DNA of 64,000 nucleotides, taken from the NCBI GenBank assembly GCA_051814705.1, contig JBPWQW010000002.1, positions 124,001-188,000 of the forward strand. Reading direction: 5' to 3'. This DNA is from Geojedonia sp051814705. GTDB taxonomy: Bacteria > Bacteroidota > Bacteroidia > Flavobacteriales > Flavobacteriaceae. The position numbers and the translations under genes are program-made. The notes below the pieces were generated by a model. The model did no database searches and was not told the DNA's origin. It was given only the letters and a program-made list of their open reading frames with translations. How positions within the stretch are numbered: position 1 is the first letter of the stretch; the number at the start of each line of letters is the position of its first letter. This document shows, piece after piece, positions 53,440 through 61,220 of the stretch.

Positions 53440-55542
53440 ATGAGTCAGGAACTTTATTTTAATATACTAACGTTTGATATACCAACCAAGCCTGTAACAT
53501 TTTACTTTAGTAAAGAGAAAATAGGTAATGCACAGGAAATTTATAAAAATAAATTCCCTTCTAATATTGAGGAATTGTTTCCTGGTATTAAAGAAGAAAA
53601 CCCTGATTTCATCTACACATCGTTTATTTATGAAAAAAAGGATTATCAAGCTTTAAAGCTTAATCTAAAAGAACAACCTAAAGAACTGATTAAACATTAT
53701 TTCAATTGGAGTATTAAGAAACACTTTAAAAAGTTAAATAAAGTTGTTAAAACCAATTTTGTGAAAGATGTTCAAGTATGGATAAAAGATGCAACTTTTA
53801 AAAATCCAACCTTTGCCAAGTACGATAAGTTTACCTTAAAACTACAGTTTGAGGAAGTAAGTGATTTTGGGGAATTGGTAATCGCTTATGATGGCACTAC
53901 TAAAATATTAAAAACTCCTGTTTCAGAATTGGTAAAAGGTGAGGTGTCTACAACCATACTAACAGGTATTATTCATAATCGAAGCTATTTTAATTTTCAA
54001 AAATTACCTGATGACATAACTGACTTTTCTAAAACCTATGCAGTTTTAAATAACGATATAAGAAATGCTTTAGGTTACGAAATAGATAAAAAAGAAAAAG
54101 GTAATAAATACATAGGCTATAAAGCCAAAATTGATGATTTTATAAAGCGTTATATTGCTCAAGATGATTTTAAGAAAATAATACCTGTCAATTGCAATTA
54201 CTATTTGCCTGTAGAGAAAAAGCGTATTGGTGAGGTTTCAAATGAATGTAACGATTTAGTCTTTAATGGTGGAGCAGTAGGTCAAAAGCCAAAATACGAT
54301 TTTAAACAATTAAAACCTTTTAAACCTTGCACTCAAATACATAAAAATATACATCTTTTCTTTATTGTTCATAAACAGCATATCAATGAAGCCCAAGTAC
54401 TTCAAGGCTACCTTCAAAATGGGTTTAAATGGTATAAAGGGTTACTGGAGTACGCTGGAGTATTATACCACGTAGAAAAGAACTTTAGTATTGTTTTTGA
54501 TGATATGGATAATGCATTATCTCAAATCACACAGGGTATAAAAGACTTAAAATTAAAACCCGATGTTACCTATGTGGCTATTTATTTAAGTCCATTTTCA
54601 AAGTACGAGCAAAATTTGTCAAAAAAGCAAGTGTACTATAAAGTTAAGGAGCAACTCTTGTTAAGACGTATTGTATCACAAGTTATCGATGTAAATAAAT
54701 TTAAACTAAAAGAGAGCGAATACAAAGCAGATCCTGTTAAAAGTAATGGTTATCTGTACGACTTAACAAACATTTCTTTGGCCATTTTAGCAAAGTTAGA
54801 AGGTATTCCTTGGCAATTAAACATTACACCCAAAAAAGAGTTGGTTATTGGCGTTGGTGCTTTTAAAAACGTAGAAGAAAATATACGCTATGTAGCAAGT
54901 GCATTTAGTTTCCAAAGCAACGGTAAATTCAATGAGTTTCAATATTTCAGTAAGTCAGACACCAAAAATTTAGCGAATGCAATTAGTGATGCTATTTGGC
55001 AATATGTTAATATAGTTCAAGAGCCTGATAAAGTAGTGATTCATTTTTATAAGGAAATGAGTAATGAAGAAATAGAGCCTGTACTTGATATGATGAATGC
55101 ACTTAAATTAGAATGTCCTTTATACATCGTCAATATCAATAAAACGAAGTCAGAAGATATTATAGCTTTCGATAAAAATTGGTATGGTAATCTGATGCCC
55201 AAAAGTGGTACTTATATCAATATAAGTAAGTCAGAGCATAAATATTTATTGTTCAACAATTCAAGATATAACGACAGTAAAGTATATCCATCAACCGAAG
55301 GCTACCCATTTCCTGTAAAATTAAGAATTACAAGCCCTACACCTGAAGCCTTAAACGATAGTAAGATAATTAAAAAGCTAATAGAACAAGTATATCAGTT
55401 CAGTAGATTGTATTGGAAGTCTTTACGTCAACAAAATGTGCCAATTACTATAAAATATCCGGAAATGGTAGCAGAAATAGCACCTCGTTTCGATGGTAGC
55501 ACCATTCCGCCTTATGGAGAGGAAACTCTTTGGTTTCTATAG
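53440..55542 (+). CDS. Prokaryotic Argonaute with degenerate PIWI catalytic site
   Basis: 700 residues, guide-dependent nucleic-acid-binding protein. N-terminal and L1/PAZ-like parts (1-300) are poorly conserved. MID is near 375-425: YLSPFSKYEQ, then QVYYKVKEQLLLRRIVSQVI with Lys401 and Gln414 placed as in the 5'-phosphate pocket. PIWI is 440-700: DLTNISLAILAKLEGIPWQL, LVIGVGAFK, VVIHFYKE, and the C-terminal LYWKSLRQQNVPITIKYPEM ending TLWFL. The DEDX tetrad is lost: Gly473 replaces the first Asp, Tyr537 the HRDG Asp, and Glu675 the last Asp/His. It should bind but not cut. Second in an XRE-Ago-HhH operon, overlapping the next gene by 13 bp. Confidence 0.92.
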   Translation: MSQELYFNILTFDIPTKPVTFYFSKEKIGNAQEIYKNKFPSNIEELFPGIKEENPDFIYTSFIYEKKDYQALKLNLKEQPKELIKHYFNWSIKKHFKKLNKVVKTNFVKDVQVWIKDATFKNPTFAKYDKFTLKLQFEEVSDFGELVIAYDGTTKILKTPVSELVKGEVSTTILTGIIHNRSYFNFQKLPDDITDFSKTYAVLNNDIRNALGYEIDKKEKGNKYIGYKAKIDDFIKRYIAQDDFKKIIPVNCNYYLPVEKKRIGEVSNECNDLVFNGGAVGQKPKYDFKQLKPFKPCTQIHKNIHLFFIVHKQHINEAQVLQGYLQNGFKWYKGLLEYAGVLYHVEKNFSIVFDDMDNALSQITQGIKDLKLKPDVTYVAIYLSPFSKYEQNLSKKQVYYKVKEQLLLRRIVSQVIDVNKFKLKESEYKADPVKSNGYLYDLTNISLAILAKLEGIPWQLNITPKKELVIGVGAFKNVEENIRYVASAFSFQSNGKFNEFQYFSKSDTKNLANAISDAIWQYVNIVQEPDKVVIHFYKEMSNEEIEPVLDMMNALKLECPLYIVNINKTKSEDIIAFDKNWYGNLMPKSGTYINISKSEHKYLLFNNSRYNDSKVYPSTEGYPFPVKLRITSPTPEALNDSKIIKKLIEQVYQFSRLYWKSLRQQNVPITIKYPEMVAEIAPRFDGSTIPPYGEETLWFL

Positions 55543-56084
55543 AAACAACTAATTATAAAATTAAAGAAATGATTGATAAAATACTAAAAAGTATTGATTA
55601 TAAAGAAGATGATAAAACTTTAAAAATATTTAAACTTGCAGAACAAGAAGAAGAATTATTGAGTAGAAATACTCTGATAAAAATATTAAAATGGAAATCT
55701 CCAAGACCATTAAGATTTTATAATGAAAATGAGGAAGAATACATTAAGAATATTACTCAATTAGCTTTCAAACAGGAAAATGTTAAAGTAAAAATACATA
55801 TCCTAACAGCATTAAAAGGTGTAAATTATCCGTCAGCTTCTGCAATTTTAATGTTTAAAAATCCTGATTTTTTTCCTGTTTTAGATATTAGAGTTTGGAA
55901 GCAATTATATAAGAATAATTTAGTTTCAGTCAATCCTCGTGGTATAGGCTTTACTTTAGATCAATGGGATTCTTATGTGAAAATAATAAGGTCTTTAGCA
56001 ACTAAACATAATACAACAGCAAGGGTAATTGAAAAGAAATTATTTGACTATGATAAGTTAACACAAGAAGGGAATCTTTATTAA
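55530..56084 (+). CDS. Helix-hairpin-helix (HhH-GPD-like) protein, Argonaute partner
   Basis: 184 residues from a TTG at 55530 overlapping the Argonaute stop by 13 bp; an ATG at 55569 would give 171. Residues 88-124 carry a helix-hairpin-helix (ILTALKGVNYPSASAILMF) followed by Asp119 in FFPVLDIRVWKQL, matching the HhH and catalytic Asp of endonuclease III/OGG1-type DNA glycosylases (GVGxxTA...VDTHV). The bifunctional-lyase Lys is not in place, and no FeS cysteines are seen. It may cut or excise bases from DNA marked by the Argonaute, or only bind it. Translational coupling argues for joint action. Confidence 0.7.
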   Translation: MVSIETTNYKIKEMIDKILKSIDYKEDDKTLKIFKLAEQEEELLSRNTLIKILKWKSPRPLRFYNENEEEYIKNITQLAFKQENVKVKIHILTALKGVNYPSASAILMFKNPDFFPVLDIRVWKQLYKNNLVSVNPRGIGFTLDQWDSYVKIIRSLATKHNTTARVIEKKLFDYDKLTQEGNLY

Positions 56085-56101
56085 TTGTTTTTTTCTTTTA
56101 G

Positions 56102-56155
56102 TTGTTTTTATTTAAAAAAGTTTATTATATTTGGACATAATTTGTCAAGACATAA
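56102..56155 (+). promoter_or_regulatory. Promoter and operator of the XRE-methyltransferase operon
   Basis: TTG (56102-56104), 21 bp, -7 TATATTTG (56126-56133). Palindrome TTGTC-AA-GACAT (56142-56153) sits on the inferred start, and GACATAA is repeated directly at 56134 and 56149. The 5' leader to the ATG at 56163 is about 23 nt. Strong case for autoregulation. Confidence 0.65.
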
Positions 56156-56162
56156 TATTTCT

Positions 56163-56480
56163 ATGAATACTTTAAATAGTGTCGGTTGTCATATAAGAAA
56201 ACTTCGTGAAGATGCTCAAATGCCTTTAAGAAAACTTGCTTCATTACTCGATATAGACCAGTCTACATTAAGTAAAATAGAGCGTGATGAAAGGAGAGCA
56301 AATGTACAATTACTTGAGGAAGTTGCAAAGATTTTTAGTGTAGATAAAAAGTCTTTGTTAGTAAACTTTTATAGTGATTTAATCTCGTATGAAATTGAAG
56401 ATGAAAAAGAGTATTCTGAAATTTTAAAAGTAGCAGAGGCAAAAATTGAGTATAAACGAACTATTAAATCAAAAAGATGA
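56163..56480 (+). CDS. XRE-family controller of the restriction-modification system
   Basis: 105 residues from the ATG at 56163; an earlier in-frame ATG at 56085 is excluded because the promoter lies behind it. HTH in HIRKLREDAQMPLRKLASLL and STLSKIERDERRAN; the C-terminal DEKEYSEILKVAEAKI matches the first XRE protein (DEKNITEILKIAEQKI). Probable C-protein-like controller that delays restriction until methylation is complete. It overlaps the methyltransferase start by 4 bp (ATGA). Confidence 0.9.
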   Translation: MNTLNSVGCHIRKLREDAQMPLRKLASLLDIDQSTLSKIERDERRANVQLLEEVAKIFSVDKKSLLVNFYSDLISYEIEDEKEYSEILKVAEAKIEYKRTIKSKR

Positions 56481-58468
56481 TGGATAAGGTAATTACATTT
56501 TTACAGGATTATGAAAAGGACTTAATTGTGAGTTATATTTTAAATGAATATAAGTTATCTGAAAATGAAGAGGTATATAATGAGGATATAAATCATTTAA
56601 TCAATGCAAATTTACTTTTAACAGATAATACCAATTTAGCCTTTAAAGCTCATAGAGATTTAATAGGAAGCCTTATTAATTATTATGTAATCAATAGGTT
56701 CGATATTGAACTTAAAGCTGAATATTTTTTCTTACCTAAAAACGAAGATATAAGAACAGAAATAGTAAAGTGTTTAAAATTGGAAGATATTCCTCACATT
56801 GTTGAAGAATTACATATTGGTTTTTTAAACTCTCAATTTTCCTATTCACAAGAGCAATTAAAAAGGACTAAATCAAAGCACTATCTAAAAGAGTATGGAG
56901 CTGTTTACACTCTCAAAAAAATTACTAATGAAATGGTTGGAGAAACAATTTCTAATGCTCTTGAAAGTTCCGATTTAAAGGATTTAAAATGTTTAGACTT
57001 CGCAAGCGGTACAGGTAGATTTTATTTTGAAGCTATTGAAATTTTAAGAAAAAAATACTCTTTAGATTTAAAAGATATTGTTTGTAATCACCTTTATGCT
57101 ATTGATGTTGATGAGGTAGCTTTAAATGTTTTAAAATGTAAAGTTATTTCCCTATTTGAGAATATTGATGAAGATATTTTATTAAGTATTTCAAAAAATA
57201 TATTACATCGAAATGCGCTAATACCAAATACCTCGTTACTGTCTAATTATAATATCTCATTTGATTTTTCAACAGATTTTAAGGACGTGATGAAAGATGG
57301 TGGGTTTAGTGCTGTTTTTTCAAATCCACCTTATTACTTGCTAAAGGTTAACAATAAAAAGAGTACTGTTCTTAACGGTTATTTTACAAATCTTAAGAAT
57401 AAAATTAAATCAGAAATTCAATTCTTTAAAACATCTGGTGTTTATAATTATTCAATAGAAGGAATGCTAAATTACTATCAACTTTCTATTGAAATGATTC
57501 TTAAATTAACTAAAGAAAATGGAGATATAGGCATAATTTGTCCATCTTCAATATTTGCAGATTTAACTGCATCAAGATTGAGAAAGTTTTTATTAAATAA
57601 TAATACTTTAAGATTCATTAGATATTATCCAGAAGCATCTAACTTATTTGATAATATAGCACAATCTACAGTCATCTTTTATCTAAAAAAAGGCGGTATT
57701 ACACATAATATTAAAATTGAGCATAAAGATGATAAATTCAAGGTAGCTCTTAAAACAATCAAAAAGGTCTTTGATAAAAACCAAGAAGTACCATTAATTG
57801 ATGAAGTTGGTTGGTCTATACTATCTAAATTATCAAATCAAAAGAAAATTAAAGACTTTAGTTTTATAAGAAATAAAAGAGGCGAACTTGATTTAACTCA
57901 ATATAAAGATTGTATTTTAAAAGGTGTTCAAACTGATTATCGTCTTGTAAGAGGCAATATGATTTCTTCAGATGGTGTAGTAGATAAAAATGATGAATTT
58001 GTTTCTATTGATGAGTTTGTCAATAGAAAGTCTAAAGATTTTGTTGAAAATGATTTAAACAAACCAAGACTCATTTGTCAACAAATATCTAATGTCGATT
58101 TAAGAAAAAGATTGAAATTTACCTTTTCAGAACCAAAAGATATACTTGCTAATTCTTGTAATTATATTAATTCGTTAAGAAGTTTTGAAGATTTAACGAA
58201 GTTGCATTTGTTGTTGAATAGTGAACTTTTAAATTGGAGATTCAAAATAACAAGTAGTAATAATCACGTAAACAATTATGAGTTAGATGAATTACCAATT
58301 TTAAATTTAGAGCAATTAGATTTAAACAGTTTTAACGGTAATAAATATGAAAATGAAATGCTTATTTGTAAGCTATATGGGTTAAACGAAAGTGAAATCA
58401 ATTATATTTTAAATAAAGTTCCAAATATTAAAACAGAAAAAATAAAGCTATTAGATGAAGTTATATAA
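56477..58468 (+). CDS. Type II N6-adenine DNA methyltransferase (Alw26I/Eco31I/Esp3I-like)
   Basis: 663 residues. Motif I LDFASGTGRF (173-182), the acidic motif AIDVDEVAL (208-216) and catalytic motif IV SNPPYY (282-287) show an N6-adenine (gamma-type) methyltransferase; the remaining 350 residues include the target recognition region and a PxxxFadLTasrlRkFLL segment. The N-terminal region of about 130 residues is helical. The gene stands in one transcript with the XRE controller (4-bp overlap) and the cytosine methyltransferase (14-bp overlap). In type IIS systems of the named family this enzyme methylates adenine on one strand. Confidence 0.88.
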   Translation: MMDKVITFLQDYEKDLIVSYILNEYKLSENEEVYNEDINHLINANLLLTDNTNLAFKAHRDLIGSLINYYVINRFDIELKAEYFFLPKNEDIRTEIVKCLKLEDIPHIVEELHIGFLNSQFSYSQEQLKRTKSKHYLKEYGAVYTLKKITNEMVGETISNALESSDLKDLKCLDFASGTGRFYFEAIEILRKKYSLDLKDIVCNHLYAIDVDEVALNVLKCKVISLFENIDEDILLSISKNILHRNALIPNTSLLSNYNISFDFSTDFKDVMKDGGFSAVFSNPPYYLLKVNNKKSTVLNGYFTNLKNKIKSEIQFFKTSGVYNYSIEGMLNYYQLSIEMILKLTKENGDIGIICPSSIFADLTASRLRKFLLNNNTLRFIRYYPEASNLFDNIAQSTVIFYLKKGGITHNIKIEHKDDKFKVALKTIKKVFDKNQEVPLIDEVGWSILSKLSNQKKIKDFSFIRNKRGELDLTQYKDCILKGVQTDYRLVRGNMISSDGVVDKNDEFVSIDEFVNRKSKDFVENDLNKPRLICQQISNVDLRKRLKFTFSEPKDILANSCNYINSLRSFEDLTKLHLLLNSELLNWRFKITSSNNHVNNYELDELPILNLEQLDLNSFNGNKYENEMLICKLYGLNESEINYILNKVPNIKTEKIKLLDEVI

Positions 58469-59636
58469 TCATATATCTCCAAGATTAAGTGATTTGGAGT
58501 GGGAAATGGCAAAACATATTCCCCCAGGTGGTAATTGGCAAAACATTCCTGTTCATTTACCATCAAAAAGGTTAGAACAAATTAGACGTTCTGGAGGAAG
58601 AACAACCTATTATGGTAGGTTGAGGTATGATAAACCGAGTTATACAATAACTACTTATTTTAATAGATTAGGTAATAGCAGTAATCTTCATCCAGAGCAG
58701 CAAAGAATGATTTCCATTAGAGAGGGTGCACGTTTGCAATCTTTTAAAGATAGTTTTGTTTTTTATGGCAGTAAATCATCTCAATATAAGCAAATTGGAA
58801 ATGCTGTACCTACCTTGTTGGCAAGAGCAGTTGCTGAAACTGTATATCCTCATATCGAAAATAAATCAATGATAGACCTATTTTCAGGTGCTGGTGGTAT
58901 GTCTGAAGGATTTATTATGGAAGGTTTTAATGTTATTGGATCTAATGAAGTTGAAAAACAGTTTTTTGAAACTTATAAACAAAATCATTCTACTGTTGAC
59001 AATAACGATTCTTTAGTTTTAGGAGATATTACAGATTCTACTATCAAAGAAAAAATTATTAGTTCAAAGGATAAACTAGATAATGTTGGCCTTGTAATTG
59101 GGGGGCCACCTTGTCAAGGGTTTTCATATGCAGGTTGGAGAAATCCAAATGATAAAAGAAATCAATTATTCAAAGATTTTGTTGAGGTGGTTAGAGAGGT
59201 TAGACCTGAAGGGTTTGTAATGGAAAACGTTCCGGGAATATCAACTATGCGAAAAGGGGAAGCTATAAAAGAAATAATTAGCACCTTTGAAGAAATAGGA
59301 TATAATGTAAATAAACCTTTTAAGCTAACAGCAGAGGAGTTTGGTGTGCCACAAAAAAGAAAGAGGGTGTTTATTGTTGGTACTTTAAGAGATGTAAAAA
59401 TAAAGCCTCCTAAAACGTTATTTTCTTTAGAAGATGAAAATTTACCAAATCCAATCACTGTTAAAGAGGCTATTGGTGGCTTACCAAAAATTGAAACTGA
59501 TTCAGGTGTTTTTGAAGCAGAATGCGAATACAAATCAACTTCTCCCTATGAATCACTAATGATGGGAGAAATTGACTTTAAAGAATTTTACTCTAAATGC
59601 TTACAATCTTTACCAGTTGTTTTCAGCGATTTCTGA
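58455..59636 (+). CDS. Circularly permuted cytosine-C5 DNA methyltransferase
   Basis: 393 residues with all main m5C motifs in rotated order. Motif IX (RMISIREGARLQSF, 84-97) and X (QIGNAVP, 113-119) come first, then motif I (DLFSGAGG, 141-148), IV with catalytic Cys220 (GGPPCQGFS), VI (ENV, 257-259), VIII (QKRKRVF, 300-306). The N-terminus (NHISPRLSD...IPPGGNWQNIP) is a part that follows motif VIII in ordinary enzymes, so the chain was cut inside the region between VIII and IX. M.BssHII is a known case of this order. It pairs with the m6A enzyme to protect both strands of an asymmetric site. Confidence 0.88.
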   Translation: MKLYNHISPRLSDLEWEMAKHIPPGGNWQNIPVHLPSKRLEQIRRSGGRTTYYGRLRYDKPSYTITTYFNRLGNSSNLHPEQQRMISIREGARLQSFKDSFVFYGSKSSQYKQIGNAVPTLLARAVAETVYPHIENKSMIDLFSGAGGMSEGFIMEGFNVIGSNEVEKQFFETYKQNHSTVDNNDSLVLGDITDSTIKEKIISSKDKLDNVGLVIGGPPCQGFSYAGWRNPNDKRNQLFKDFVEVVREVRPEGFVMENVPGISTMRKGEAIKEIISTFEEIGYNVNKPFKLTAEEFGVPQKRKRVFIVGTLRDVKIKPPKTLFSLEDENLPNPITVKEAIGGLPKIETDSGVFEAECEYKSTSPYESLMMGEIDFKEFYSKCLQSLPVVFSDF

Positions 59637-61220
59637 TAAATCTTGAAATATTTGATGGAGCATTGTTAATGCTCCATCATTGTTCCCTGCATCCAACAAA
59701 TCCAAAACCTGATTGACTTTAGTAGTTATTACTTGTGATTCCCATATTTTAGTATTTCTATTTTCAGCTACAGTATATTTCTCTAAAGACTCAAAGGCAA
59801 TTCGAACATATCTTTCTGCATTATTTTTCTGATTTTGTCCTTCTAATTTTTTAGATACCACTTCATCATAACCGCCTGTTTCAGTATTGAAGCCTGTAAA
59901 TTCATAATCAAAATAAGAATAATCAGTTTTTAAGAATTGTTCCAAAAATACTCTATGTCCTCTTTCATTTATCATTGAAAAAACAATCAAGACGTGATGC
60001 AAATTTTTACGCATCAATCCACTTAATTTAAGTGCATCAGTATCATTCTTGACCTTATCTTTTAATTTATCCCAAATATATTTTGAATGCCAAGTAATAA
60101 CTTCATCTCCATTTTTTTCATCATTTAATAATAATTGAACATCAGTATAAGTCATTCTATTTCCTTTGGCACTGTTTTCATTTGCTGTCATAGGCTGAAA
60201 TTTAGGTCTATGAGCAAAACCTAAAGACATTGGTCCTATATGATCAGGACTAACACCATTCTTAACAAAAGTGGCATAAAGTCTATCAGCCATTTTCCAA
60301 TTTCCACCTGACCACATCTCATAAACTCTTCTATCTTGAGTATATCTTTTTAAGTTGTCTTTATATCTACCTGTATCTGTAATTGCTCTAACATCATTAT
60401 TATATGAATGATAGCCATCAAAACGGTCAGGCGAATTACTCATTACTCCTGGAGAAACAAAAGGTGAATATTCCAAATCAACATAATCAACTTTTAATAT
60501 TTCTAATAGTTCATCTATACTTTTAAACTCTTTGTTTATTTTAAATACGTCTGTAAAACCTTTACAACCATCAACATCAAATAATAAGTTTACAATTTCA
60601 TAAATATCTAAATCATAATATTTTAAATCTTGGTCATAGACTTTATTAAGTAAATCGATTCTATTAGGAGAAGGGTATCTATAATCAATATATAATTCAC
60701 TACCTGAAAATAAGCAGACGTGTATTTTTGTCGGATGATTTGCAAAAGCAACCTTTTGTCTAAAACCTGAATCTAAAACGTGATTAGCTTCAATACCTAA
60801 TTCTTGTCTTTTTTGCTCCCAAAATTCAACTCTTTCTTGCCCGTCTTTTGTTTTAATTGTTGAAACCCATTTTATTGTTCCATCTTTCTTTCTTTTCAAT
60901 GGCAATCCTTTATAGTTAGCGTGATTAGCTATAAACTCTTGATATTTTAAGCCATTTGGATGTGAGTTGAGAATATCCTTTGTTAAGCTTAATTTAAATT
61001 CAGACCCTTTTTCCCACGCTTTTTCTTGATATAATACGAACAGATAAGCGATTAAGAAAATATCTATCGGGGTCATAGGGTCATTATTCTCATACATTTC
61101 AAGTTTTTCAACATCAACAGCATCATCATTTTCAAAATACTCATAAGTTAAACCAGCTAATTCTCTTGCTTCTTTAAGTTTGATTGGGTTGTAATTGGTA
61201 ATTAAGATTTCTTTATTCAT
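59610..61220 (-). CDS. Type IIS HNH restriction endonuclease (Alw26I/Eco31I/Esp3I-like)
   Basis: 536 residues, convergent with the m5C methyltransferase and overlapping its 3' end by 27 bp. HNH (beta-beta-alpha metal) motif at 326-355: Asp326-His327 (DHIGPMSLGF), then HRPKFQP and Asn349 in NENSAKGNR. The Asp-Asn spacing of 23 equals what I recall for Eco31I (Asp311/Asn334). The partner pair of one m6A and one m5C methyltransferase is the set known for this type IIS family (GTCTC/GGTCTC/CGTCTC), but the site recognised here cannot be read. Confidence 0.82.
   Translation of the reverse strand: MNKEILITNYNPIKLKEARELAGLTYEYFENDDAVDVEKLEMYENNDPMTPIDIFLIAYLFVLYQEKAWEKGSEFKLSLTKDILNSHPNGLKYQEFIANHANYKGLPLKRKKDGTIKWVSTIKTKDGQERVEFWEQKRQELGIEANHVLDSGFRQKVAFANHPTKIHVCLFSGSELYIDYRYPSPNRIDLLNKVYDQDLKYYDLDIYEIVNLLFDVDGCKGFTDVFKINKEFKSIDELLEILKVDYVDLEYSPFVSPGVMSNSPDRFDGYHSYNNDVRAITDTGRYKDNLKRYTQDRRVYEMWSGGNWKMADRLYATFVKNGVSPDHIGPMSLGFAHRPKFQPMTANENSAKGNRMTYTDVQLLLNDEKNGDEVITWHSKYIWDKLKDKVKNDTDALKLSGLMRKNLHHVLIVFSMINERGHRVFLEQFLKTDYSYFDYEFTGFNTETGGYDEVVSKKLEGQNQKNNAERYVRIAFESLEKYTVAENRNTKIWESQVITTKVNQVLDLLDAGNNDGALTMLHQIFQDLSEIAENNW

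Noticed and set aside
53440..55542. Short Argonaute (MID-PIWI only)
   Set aside because: The protein has 700 residues with about 370 before MID, so the N-terminal and linker/PAZ-like regions are present.
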